Below are positions 8,951-15,261 of a stretch of DNA of 15,262 bases, piece by piece. Source of the stretch: Candidatus Arcticimaribacter sp. GTDB lineage: Bacteria > Bacteroidota > Bacteroidia > Flavobacteriales > Flavobacteriaceae. Numbering within the stretch: the stretch's first letter is position 1; the number at the start of each line of letters is the position of its first letter. The notes beneath the pieces are model-generated. The model ran no database searches. It was not told the DNA's origin and worked only from the letters and a program-made list of their open reading frames with translations. The translations under genes and the position numbers were made by a program. Location: NCBI GenBank assembly GCA_011526335.1, contig WTJB01000203.1, positions 1-15,262 of the forward strand, given 5' to 3'.

Positions 8951-8968
8951 AAATTGGTCAACCAATTT
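8951..8968. promoter_or_regulatory. 18-bp palindromic operator of GntR/FadR (UxuR/ExuR-like) type
   Basis: The sequence AAATTGGTCAACCAATTT is a perfect inverted repeat (8-bp arms, 2-bp centre) placed 40-57 bp before the KduD-like start codon. The core TTGGT-N2-ACCAA is the form bound by FadR-subfamily GntR regulators and closely resembles the operators of the enterobacterial uronate repressors UxuR/ExuR. A GntR-type repressor (AusR) is known to control alginate genes in the flavobacterium Zobellia galactanivorans. The site covers the likely -33 box, so a bound repressor would block RNA polymerase. No regulator gene is in the window. Confidence 0.7.
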
Positions 8969-8984
8969 AGAATGCCTATATTTC
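8953..8984 (+). promoter_or_regulatory. candidate Bacteroidota promoter for the alginate mini-operon
   Basis: ATTG at 8953-8956 (-33-like) is separated by 20 bp from TATATTTC at 8977-8984, one base from the -7 consensus TAnnTTTG. Transcription would start near 8990, leaving a leader of roughly 15-20 bases before ATG 9008. The -33 element lies within the palindrome at 8951-8968. Confidence 0.45.
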
Positions 8985-9007
8985 AGCATAGTTCTTGATA
9001 ATATACA

Positions 9008-9781
9008 ATGCAACCGCTACAGAATCCATTTGATCTAGAAGGGAAAACCATCTTAGTTACGGGATGTAATCGTGGCATTGGAAAAGCCATGGCCATTGCA
9101 CTTGCCCAAGCGGGTGCAGAGATCATTGGGGTCAGTACAAAATTGGCTCTAACCGAAAGTCAAATAGAAAAAGACATTCGTCAAATAGGGGGAAAATTCA
9201 CTGCATATAGCTGTGACTTTAGAGACCGAAAAGCGCTTTACCATTTTATTGAAAAACTTCAGAGGCATCATCCACAGATTGATGTTTTAGTCAACAATGC
9301 AGGAACCATAAGGCGTTCTCCGGCAATAACACACGAGGATACCCTCTGGGATGAAGTAATTGAAATTAATCAAACGGCCCAATTTATTCTTACACGAGAA
9401 ATCGGGAAAAAAATGGTTGAGCGCAAACAAGGAAAAATAATTTTTACGGCATCTTTGTTAAGTTTTCAAGGCGGAATAACCGTTCCTAGCTACGCTGCCA
9501 GCAAAGGGGCCATTGCACAAATGACCAAAGCCTTTGCAAACGAATGGGCGGCAAAAGGAGTCAATGTAAATGCCATTGCTCCGGGCTATATAGAGACAGA
9601 TAATACCAAAGCCCTTCAAGAAGATCCCGAACGAAATAAAGCCATCCTCAGCCGTATCCCAGCAGGGCGGTGGGGAAAACCTGAGGACTTTGCAGGACCC
9701 ATTGTCTTTTTAAGCGCTGCAGCTTCAGACTATATACACGGCAGTATTATTACCGTTGACGGTGGATGGATGGGCCGATAA
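9008..9781 (+). CDS. kduD-like: KduD-like short-chain dehydrogenase (DEH/2-keto-3-deoxygluconate dehydrogenase)
   Basis: The 257-residue classical SDR matches the length of E. coli KduD (253). Visible motifs are the cofactor site TGCNRGIG (18-25), NNAG (96-99), and the tetrad N121, S149, Y162 and K166 (YAASK). KduD-specific stretches are well kept: LSFQGGITVPSY, NEWA, NVNAIAPGY, RIPAGRWGKPED and the C-terminal VDGGW. KduD interconverts 2-keto-3-deoxygluconate and its 5-keto form. In alginate users, related SDRs reduce DEH, the 5-keto product of unsaturated uronate, to KDG with NAD(P)H. The adjacent PL6 lyase makes the alginate role the better guess. The enzyme is cytoplasmic, with no signal peptide. 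It is the first gene after the palindrome-controlled promoter, 33 bp before the lyase gene. A generic 3-oxoacyl-ACP reductase is much less likely given the KduD-specific motifs. Confidence 0.88.
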   Translation: MQPLQNPFDLEGKTILVTGCNRGIGKAMAIALAQAGAEIIGVSTKLALTESQIEKDIRQIGGKFTAYSCDFRDRKALYHFIEKLQRHHPQIDVLVNNAGTIRRSPAITHEDTLWDEVIEINQTAQFILTREIGKKMVERKQGKIIFTASLLSFQGGITVPSYAASKGAIAQMTKAFANEWAAKGVNVNAIAPGYIETDNTKALQEDPERNKAILSRIPAGRWGKPEDFAGPIVFLSAAASDYIHGSIITVDGGWMGR

Positions 9782-9814
9782 CTATAAATAAAAATCAATT
9801 AAATAAAACCAATT

Positions 9815-12121
9815 ATGCGATCAACCTTTTTCTCTCTTCTTTTTCTAAGCCTCTTGTATTCCTGTAATTCTTCAGAAAAAAGTCAAGAAATACTTGTAAA
9901 TACCATGGAGGAACTGAATTCGGCCATTACCCAGGCCCGCCCGGGTAGCCGTATTGTATTGGCGGATGGAACTTGGGAAAATGCCCAAATAAAATTTTAT
10001 GGGAAAGGAACCCAAAAAGCGCCAATAACGTTAACCGCAGAACAGCCCGGAAAGGTGTTTTTGGAAGGGCAATCTTTTGTGCATTTGGGAGGAGAATATT
10101 TGGTGGTAGAAGGACTTCATTTTCGTAATGGATATTCCCCCAAAAATGGCATTATACGTTTTCAAATAGGAAAAGACAGTACGGCTTTTCACTCCCGTGT
10201 TACCCAGACTGTTATTGATGGTTTTACAAGACCCAACCGTTGGGAAAACGATCGGTGGGTAGAATTGTATGGACAACACAACCAATTCGATCACAATTAC
10301 TTGGCAGGAAAATCCAATGATGGGGCTACCCTAATGGTCTATCATAAAGGAAATCAGCATACCAATAGTCATCACCAGATTGTATACAATTACTTTGGCC
10401 CGCGCCCTCGAAAAGGAGGCCCTAGAGCAGAAACCATGCGCTTGGGAGGAAGCGAAACTTCTATGACGCCAGGAAAAGTTAATGTTGCGCATAATTTCTT
10501 TGATCGTTGTAACGGAGAAGTGGAAATCATATCCGATAAAACCAACTATAACCGATTTGTAAACAATATCTTTTATAAATGCGAGGGCTCTTTGGTGATG
10601 CGTCATAGTGATTATACAACAGTAGACGGAAATATGTTTATTGGGGATGACGATTCTGACTTTTATGGTGGAATACGCCTTGTCAATACTGGACATTGGG
10701 TCACCAATAATTATTTTTATAAGATTAGAGGTGAAGAATTTCGAAGCCCCTTAGCCGTAATGAATGGGATTCCTAAATCTTCCTTAAACCGTTATAAGCA
10801 GGTAACGGATGCTGTGGTGGCTTACAATACATGGGTAGATTGTAGATCACCTTTTCAAATAGGAGTAGGTCAGAATAAGGCCAGTAAAGATGTACTCCCC
10901 AAAAGCGAAATTCGGTCGGCCCCACCCATACGTACAATCCTTGCAAATAACCTAGTTTATAATTCCGAAGCCGACCCTAGTCCAATTGTAAACCATGACG
11001 ATATTCGAGGGATTCAATTTGAAAATAATGTGCTTTCCAACGCCGGTGTAACGCAGAATGAATTCGATGCTTTTACCCTCTCTAGTGTAAAAATGAAAAA
11101 AATAAACGATTGGTTATATGTCCCCACAACAGCGGAAAATGAAGGGCTAGAAAAGACCTATCAAGGCTTTGGTTTTGACCGGATCAAAAGCGATTTATTG
11201 GGTAACGACAGAACACAAAATAAACGTGTAGGAGCCGTCGCCATAACGCATGATTTTAGCTTAGATAAATCCAAATATGGACCCTCTTGGTTTTCTCCTG
11301 AAAGGGAAAAAACAACCCCAGCTATACATAAGATTACCCCTACAGCAGGAGCATTACATACCGCATTAAAAGACGCTGTTTCTGGAGATATCATAGAACT
11401 GTCAGCAGGAGAGTATCTTTTTGAGACACCATTAAAGGTTGACAAATCTATCACCCTAAAAGCAGCAACGGAAGGAGACGTCCGTCTACACTATACAGGT
11501 AGTGCAGGCACAACAGCGTTCCAGATGCATCCCTTAGGGCGTTTACAACTAGACGGTATTCATCTTCATGGAAATAAAAGTCAGCTCGCTTTTGAACCTT
11601 TAAAAGAGAATATGTCCGCTGCTTACAAACTGATCATTAAAAATAGCGTAGTAGAAAATTTTGACCATTTACTCTTGGCGAGCAAAGGCTCCTTTGCCGA
11701 TTCTATTCACATTGAGAATAGTCAATTTAGAAATGCAAAAAATGGGTTTGTTTTGGCAGCAGATCAAAAAGGAGATTATAATGCAGAAATGTTTACCATC
11801 ACCCAATCGACTTTTGAAAATATTGATCAAAACCTAATCCACTTTTACCGTGGGGGGTACGATGAATCTACCATAGGAGGAGTACTTACTTTAATCGACA
11901 ATAGCTTTAAAAATAGTGGACAAAAAGAAAAAAGTGGGATTTTAATCAAAACCCGAGGCATCATCAATGTATTGCTAGAAGACAATACCTTTAGCAATAA
12001 CCCCATTGACCGGGTGGCGATCTTGTGGGGGGCCAAAAACAACCATCACATAAACAATACCATAAAGAATTCAGGAAAAATAGAAGTTCAAGAACAACAA
12101 GCACTTGAACTACTTTATTGA
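9815..12121 (+). CDS. PL6 family alginate lyase, two-domain, lipoprotein
   Basis: The 768-residue protein begins with a lipoprotein signal (LLYSC, lipidated C17), so it is probably anchored in the outer membrane. Residues about 27-430 form a right-handed parallel beta-helix of polysaccharide lyase family 6, with repeated N/V/F rungs. The catalytic arrangement of PL6 is present: E235-V-E237 (calcium ligands), K242 (expected base) and R263 (expected acid). The E-x-E-x4-K and K-to-R spacings are the same as in the alginate lyase AlyGC (E213/E215/K220/R241). A second beta-helix-like region (about 505-768) starts at the ALHTALKDAVSGDIIEL stretch. This two-helix layout is that of PL6 subfamily 1 enzymes, which cleave alginate, often guluronate-rich and sometimes exolytically. 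Chondroitinase B shares the fold but is a single helix. The gene sits between the KduD-like dehydrogenase and a TIM-barrel gene, in operon spacing. Substrate preference (G, M or MG blocks) is inference. Confidence 0.9.
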   Translation: MRSTFFSLLFLSLLYSCNSSEKSQEILVNTMEELNSAITQARPGSRIVLADGTWENAQIKFYGKGTQKAPITLTAEQPGKVFLEGQSFVHLGGEYLVVEGLHFRNGYSPKNGIIRFQIGKDSTAFHSRVTQTVIDGFTRPNRWENDRWVELYGQHNQFDHNYLAGKSNDGATLMVYHKGNQHTNSHHQIVYNYFGPRPRKGGPRAETMRLGGSETSMTPGKVNVAHNFFDRCNGEVEIISDKTNYNRFVNNIFYKCEGSLVMRHSDYTTVDGNMFIGDDDSDFYGGIRLVNTGHWVTNNYFYKIRGEEFRSPLAVMNGIPKSSLNRYKQVTDAVVAYNTWVDCRSPFQIGVGQNKASKDVLPKSEIRSAPPIRTILANNLVYNSEADPSPIVNHDDIRGIQFENNVLSNAGVTQNEFDAFTLSSVKMKKINDWLYVPTTAENEGLEKTYQGFGFDRIKSDLLGNDRTQNKRVGAVAITHDFSLDKSKYGPSWFSPEREKTTPAIHKITPTAGALHTALKDAVSGDIIELSAGEYLFETPLKVDKSITLKAATEGDVRLHYTGSAGTTAFQMHPLGRLQLDGIHLHGNKSQLAFEPLKENMSAAYKLIIKNSVVENFDHLLLASKGSFADSIHIENSQFRNAKNGFVLAADQKGDYNAEMFTITQSTFENIDQNLIHFYRGGYDESTIGGVLTLIDNSFKNSGQKEKSGILIKTRGIINVLLEDNTFSNNPIDRVAILWGAKNNHHINNTIKNSGKIEVQEQQALELLY

Positions 12122-12162
12122 TTCCCTTAGAAAAGAGAAAAGGAGTCTAATGTTGTATTGAT

Positions 12163-13107
12163 ATGCGTATGGACAGAAGGCGTTTTATTAAAAATACAGG
12201 GATTGCTGCCCTTGGTGTTCCTTGCCTTGGGTGGGCAAAGAACTTGGAATTCATAGGTCGAAGAGATGCTTTAGAAGTCCACTTATTTTCAAAACACCTT
12301 CAGTTTTTGAGTCTTGAAGAAGCCAGTGAAGTAGCAGCAGAGCTAGGTTTTTCTGGGCTAGATTTAACGGTTCGGCCTAATGGACATATCCTGCCTGAAC
12401 AGGCAAAATACGATCTTCCACAAGCCATTGAAACCATTAACAATGCAGGAATCAAATGTGAGTTGATTACAACAGCTATAGCGGGAGTACAAAAACAAGA
12501 AGACAGAGACCTTATACGATGGGCTGCTGAGGGTGGAGTAAAGTTTTACCGTATGAATTGGTTAAACTACTTTCCCAACAAATCTATGCAACATACACTA
12601 GATCAGTATCAAGAGCAACTAAAAACCTTAAGTTTTTACAATAAAAAACACAATATTATTGGCTGTTATCAGAATCATGCCGGAACCAAAGTAGGAAGTT
12701 CATTTTGGGAAATCAAGCATTTGTTGGAAAAGGTAGATCCTGATTTTTTAGGCGCGCAATACGACATCCGACACGCTGTAGTAGAAGGAGGGAAATCTTG
12801 GCCAAATGGACTTCGTTTGTTGAAAGACCATATCAAAACCATAGCAATAAAGGATTTTAAATGGGAATGGCGTGGAGGAAAAGCCCGACTGGTCAATGTG
12901 CCTTTAGGTGAGGGAATGGTAGATTTTAAACGCTATTTTAAACACTTAAAAAAAGCGCAATTAAAGCCTCCTGTGTCCCTTCACTTAGAATACCCATTGG
13001 GGGGCGCCGAAAAAGGAAAAACATCCCTTACTATTGATAAACAAATTGTTTTTGAAGCCATGCGAAGAGACCTAAACCGTCTTCACCAACTTTGGGATGA
13101 AGCTTAA
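12163..13107 (+). CDS. Tat-exported xylose-isomerase-like TIM-barrel protein
   Basis: The 314-residue protein opens with a twin-arginine signal, DRRRFIKNTG (R5-R6-x-F-I-K), followed by a hydrophobic stretch to about residue 24, so it is predicted to be exported folded. A second in-frame ATG (codon 3) would keep the Tat motif. The rest is a sugar-phosphate isomerase/epimerase-like TIM barrel (AP endonuclease 2/xylose isomerase-like fold). Candidate ligand or active-site residues are Q170-N171-H172, D201 with H204 (QYDIRHA), K230-D231 (IKDF) and H274/E276 (LHLEYP). In many relatives the first ligand is a glutamate and a histidine precedes the KD pair; here these positions look like Q170 and A228, so metal binding may differ. 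It lies 41 bp after the PL6 lyase and is probably the last gene of the operon. It may act on an extracytoplasmic sugar or uronate, but no reaction can be named. Confidence 0.85.
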   Translation: MRMDRRRFIKNTGIAALGVPCLGWAKNLEFIGRRDALEVHLFSKHLQFLSLEEASEVAAELGFSGLDLTVRPNGHILPEQAKYDLPQAIETINNAGIKCELITTAIAGVQKQEDRDLIRWAAEGGVKFYRMNWLNYFPNKSMQHTLDQYQEQLKTLSFYNKKHNIIGCYQNHAGTKVGSSFWEIKHLLEKVDPDFLGAQYDIRHAVVEGGKSWPNGLRLLKDHIKTIAIKDFKWEWRGGKARLVNVPLGEGMVDFKRYFKHLKKAQLKPPVSLHLEYPLGGAEKGKTSLTIDKQIVFEAMRRDLNRLHQLWDEA

Positions 13108-13348
13108 TGCTTTAAAAAAATTCAATAAACGTTTTCGAATGCCTATACAACCGAATTAGGATTGACTGATATTATTTAATTTTACAAAGAAAGCCCATTG
13201 CTGTTATGCTGGAATAATAAAGGAGTTAGGCTGGCATGATATACGGGCTAGGCATTCCCCCTACAAGGAAAATCTTTACGAAAATATGTTGTATTTACAA
13301 CATTTACTTTTCTTTTTGTGATTTTATGTATATTGGGTTTATAATCCA
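13108..13348. other. 241-bp intergenic region upstream of the dioxygenase gene
   Basis: No ORF of note was found. The region holds a second copy of an 11-bp word also seen before the KduD-like gene (GAATGCCTATA, 13137-13147), an inverted 9-bp copy of it (TAGGCATTC, 13249-13257), and an 18-bp palindrome (13286-13303). A TACTTTTC (13305-13312) resembles the -7 element TAnnTTTG but has no convincing -33 partner. No rho-independent terminator is evident after the TIM-barrel gene. Confidence 0.5.
13286..13303. promoter_or_regulatory. 18-bp palindrome, candidate operator of the dioxygenase gene
   Basis: ATGTTGTATTTACAACAT is a perfect inverted repeat with 8-bp arms and a TT centre, ending 45 bp before the dioxygenase start codon. 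It sits directly before the candidate -7 element, a position suited to a repressor. The sequence differs from the palindrome ahead of the alginate operon, so a different regulator is expected. A short RNA hairpin is the alternative, but there is no T-tract suited to termination and little GC in the stem. Confidence 0.45.
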
Positions 13349-14734
13349 ATGCCAATGAATATCTATACCGACGGATTCTTTTCCATAGATCCTACCCATG
13401 GTTTTTTACCCATACAAGAACCCCTATTGCATCTCCCAGAACGCTACCAGCCGCTACAGGATTTGATTGACGAGATGCCCATTCAAAAAGCGGATGGGCA
13501 AGCGGGGCTTTTGGCGTGTGAAAATCATTTTGAAGAAGCGGCCCGAAAACTCCCCAACTATAAAGACCAAATAGAAAAAGAAAAAGACCCCTTTGTATGG
13601 GCTGCACTATTTAGAACTTACAGTTTTATAAGTTCTGCCTACACCTTGGCGCCAGCGCATCACCGCTACTTAAGGACAGGAAAATATGGAACGGCCAATG
13701 GGGTATTGCCGAAAAATATTGCACAGCCCTTTGTTAAAATTGCCGAGAAATTAGACGTTTTTCCCTGGTTAGATTATCACTATGCCTATTCTTTAGGGAA
13801 CTACAGTAAACGGGATAAACAAGCGGGGCTTGAATGGACGAACCTGGCCATGGCAGCAAAATTCTCTGGGATGGACGATGAACGCGGCTTTATCATGTTA
13901 CACGTAGACATCAACCAATATTCCCCGGATTTGGTAAAAGCCGTTTTTGCCATAGCCCAAGCAGAAACACCACCGACGGAATTGACCGATGCCCTTAGCC
14001 TTATGAGGGATAGTTTACATAAAATGAACGGGCGGCGTAAACTTATGTGGGAGGCCTCGCGTTGGAAGCATTACAATGATTTTCGGGTGTTTATTATGGG
14101 CATAAAAGGCAATACAGACATTTTTCCTGACGGATTACGCTATGAAGGGGTATGGGACGAACCTAAGGCCTATAGGGGGCAAACCGGGGCACAAGACAAT
14201 ATCATCCCCACGGCAGATATTGCCAGTGGGGTTATTCATTATTACCCCAACAATCAACTGACGCAGTACCTTATGGACCTCCGACAGTACCGACCCAAAT
14301 GTGTGCAGGCATTTTTTAATGAGCTTGCTGAGAAAATGCAAAAAAATCCTTTAGTACAGCAGCTAGAGAAAAGCGAAAATTATAAAGGCATGCAAGCACT
14401 GATGCGGGTGTATGAAGAGATCTATCGCTTTAGAAATGGGCATTGGCAATTTGTGCAAAAATACATCATGCAAAATACCGTTTACCCCAAGGCCACAGGA
14501 GGAACTCCCATAACATCGTGGATTCCCAATCAGATTAAAGCGGTGCTGAAAGCAATGAAAGTTTTGTCGTTGGCGCTGGAAAAAGATCCGCAATGGGACA
14601 GCGTAAATTGGCAAGAAACCTATGAAAGAAAAGTGAGTTTATTGAATAAACAATTGGCCCTTGTGGCTGTTGAAGCTTTTGATCCACAAGCGGTTTTCGA
14701 GCTGAATAAAATCCATGGAGAACAAGATTTTTAA
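13349..14734 (+). CDS. indoleamine 2,3-dioxygenase (IDO) family heme protein
   Basis: The 461-residue protein aligns along its length with the IDO family, which opens the indole ring of tryptophan to N-formylkynurenine using heme and O2. Matching landmarks against human IDO1 are GFLPIQEPLLHLP near the N-terminus, VLPKNIAQPF (119-128, human VLPRNIAVPY), and RVFIMGIKGN with R246 aligned to the essential R231. Also matching are DGLRYEGVWDEPKAYRG (261-277), YLMDLRQYRP (307-316), and HWQFVQKYI with H365 as proximal heme ligand. ATGGT (382-386) matches the flexible GTGG loop. Differences are that human F226 and F227 align with H241 and Y242, and the S-A-G-Q segment is T-G-A-Q. It is longer than human IDO1 (403), with about 70 extra C-terminal residues. 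No signal peptide; cytoplasmic. No kynurenine-pathway partner is adjacent. The substrate may be tryptophan or another indole. Confidence 0.88.
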   Translation: MPMNIYTDGFFSIDPTHGFLPIQEPLLHLPERYQPLQDLIDEMPIQKADGQAGLLACENHFEEAARKLPNYKDQIEKEKDPFVWAALFRTYSFISSAYTLAPAHHRYLRTGKYGTANGVLPKNIAQPFVKIAEKLDVFPWLDYHYAYSLGNYSKRDKQAGLEWTNLAMAAKFSGMDDERGFIMLHVDINQYSPDLVKAVFAIAQAETPPTELTDALSLMRDSLHKMNGRRKLMWEASRWKHYNDFRVFIMGIKGNTDIFPDGLRYEGVWDEPKAYRGQTGAQDNIIPTADIASGVIHYYPNNQLTQYLMDLRQYRPKCVQAFFNELAEKMQKNPLVQQLEKSENYKGMQALMRVYEEIYRFRNGHWQFVQKYIMQNTVYPKATGGTPITSWIPNQIKAVLKAMKVLSLALEKDPQWDSVNWQETYERKVSLLNKQLALVAVEAFDPQAVFELNKIHGEQDF

Positions 14735-14762
14735 ACAACAAGAGCGGAAATCTAGGATCGTC

Positions 14763-15149
14763 TTATCGCCTTCTTTTGATCAGGTTATACGATAAGATTG
14801 TTTTTTGGCCCGAAAAGGACGCTACAACCGTATAGGTCATCGTATGCGATACTTTACGGCGATTCCCTTTTCGATCTTTATTTGGTGAAAACACAATCCG
14901 CAATTTATTGTCAATGGTTTCTTTATAACCAATAAGTTCGCCTATATCCCCTTTGCGAAAAGATACTTTTTTTAAGAAAATCTGACGCCCATTCAGATTA
15001 ATGAGTATAGACGCTTTTTCTACATCCACTATAATTTCTCCTTGTGTTTCTACGAGATTTCCCTCTACATTTTCGCTATGAATCGTAAATTTTTGTGCAT
15101 GTAGAGAGAGACAAAAAAAGCAGAGGAGAGTAGAAAAAAATAGTCTCAT
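14763..15149 (-). CDS. small secreted protein of unknown function
   Basis: The 128-residue product has a clear Sec signal peptide (hydrophobic core about 3-16, likely cleavage after A18 in LHA|QK), so the mature protein of about 110 residues should be periplasmic or extracellular. The mature part alternates hydrophobic and polar residues in a beta-strand-like pattern, includes a basic loop (KDRKGNRRK), and ends in a basic tail (IKRRR). I recognise no family or catalytic motif. It is convergent with the dioxygenase gene, whose stop lies 28 bp away. The partial gene upstream on the same strand ends 58 bp before this start, so the two may be co-transcribed. A 7-bp inverted repeat CTTATCG/CGATAAG (14762-14768 and 14790-14796) spans its last codons; its 21-base loop makes it a poor terminator. 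Confidence 0.75.
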   Translation of the reverse strand: MRLFFSTLLCFFCLSLHAQKFTIHSENVEGNLVETQGEIIVDVEKASILINLNGRQIFLKKVSFRKGDIGELIGYKETIDNKLRIVFSPNKDRKGNRRKVSHTMTYTVVASFSGQKTILSYNLIKRRR

Positions 15150-15207
15150 AATTAAAATAAATTAGTCAATTTGTGAGGCTTCTAGATCATGAATGAAACA
15201 AAGACGA

Positions 15208-15261
15208 TTACTCCTCGTTTGTATCTATTTTTTCTCCTGAAGAAATAATATGGGTGTTATC
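15208..15261 (-). CDS. 3' end of a gene running off the right edge (partial)
   Basis: On the minus strand a frame enters from the right edge and stops at TAA (15208-15210), giving the tail DNTHIISSGEKIDTNEE. The polar, acidic ending is typical of a protein C-terminus, and the other two minus frames are closed sooner or less protein-like. It is in the same orientation as the following small secreted-protein gene, 58 bp away. The family cannot be told from 17 residues. Confidence 0.4.
   Translation of the reverse strand, partial: DNTHIISSGEKIDTNEE

Noticed and set aside
38..9624. AAAGCCCTTCAA occurs near 38-49 and again near 9609-9620, with more matching bases around it.
   Set aside because: Both copies encode the same residues (TKALQ) in their frames, so the match is explained by codon use in two coding sequences, not by a DNA repeat.
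9008..9781. Annotation as a 3-oxoacyl-ACP reductase (FabG).
   Set aside because: Shared SDR motifs allow it, but the KduD-specific stretches LSFQGGITVPSY and RIPAGRWG and the lyase neighbour fit KduD/DEH reductase much better.
10331..10696. Antisense open frame of 121 codons inside the PL6 lyase gene.
   Set aside because: The lyase frame has clear family motifs and catalytic residues here; the antisense frame is a by-product of its codon pattern.
9815..12121. Annotation as chondroitinase B (dermatan sulfate lyase).
   Set aside because: It is the same PL6 fold, but the protein has a second beta-helix, as in alginate-acting PL6 enzymes, and the operon context is uronate metabolism without sulfatases.
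14762..14796. Inverted repeat CTTATCG/CGATAAG as a terminator between the dioxygenase and the small secreted gene.
   Set aside because: The stem is only 7 bp, AT-rich, with a 21-base loop and no following T-tract, and it lies in coding sequence.
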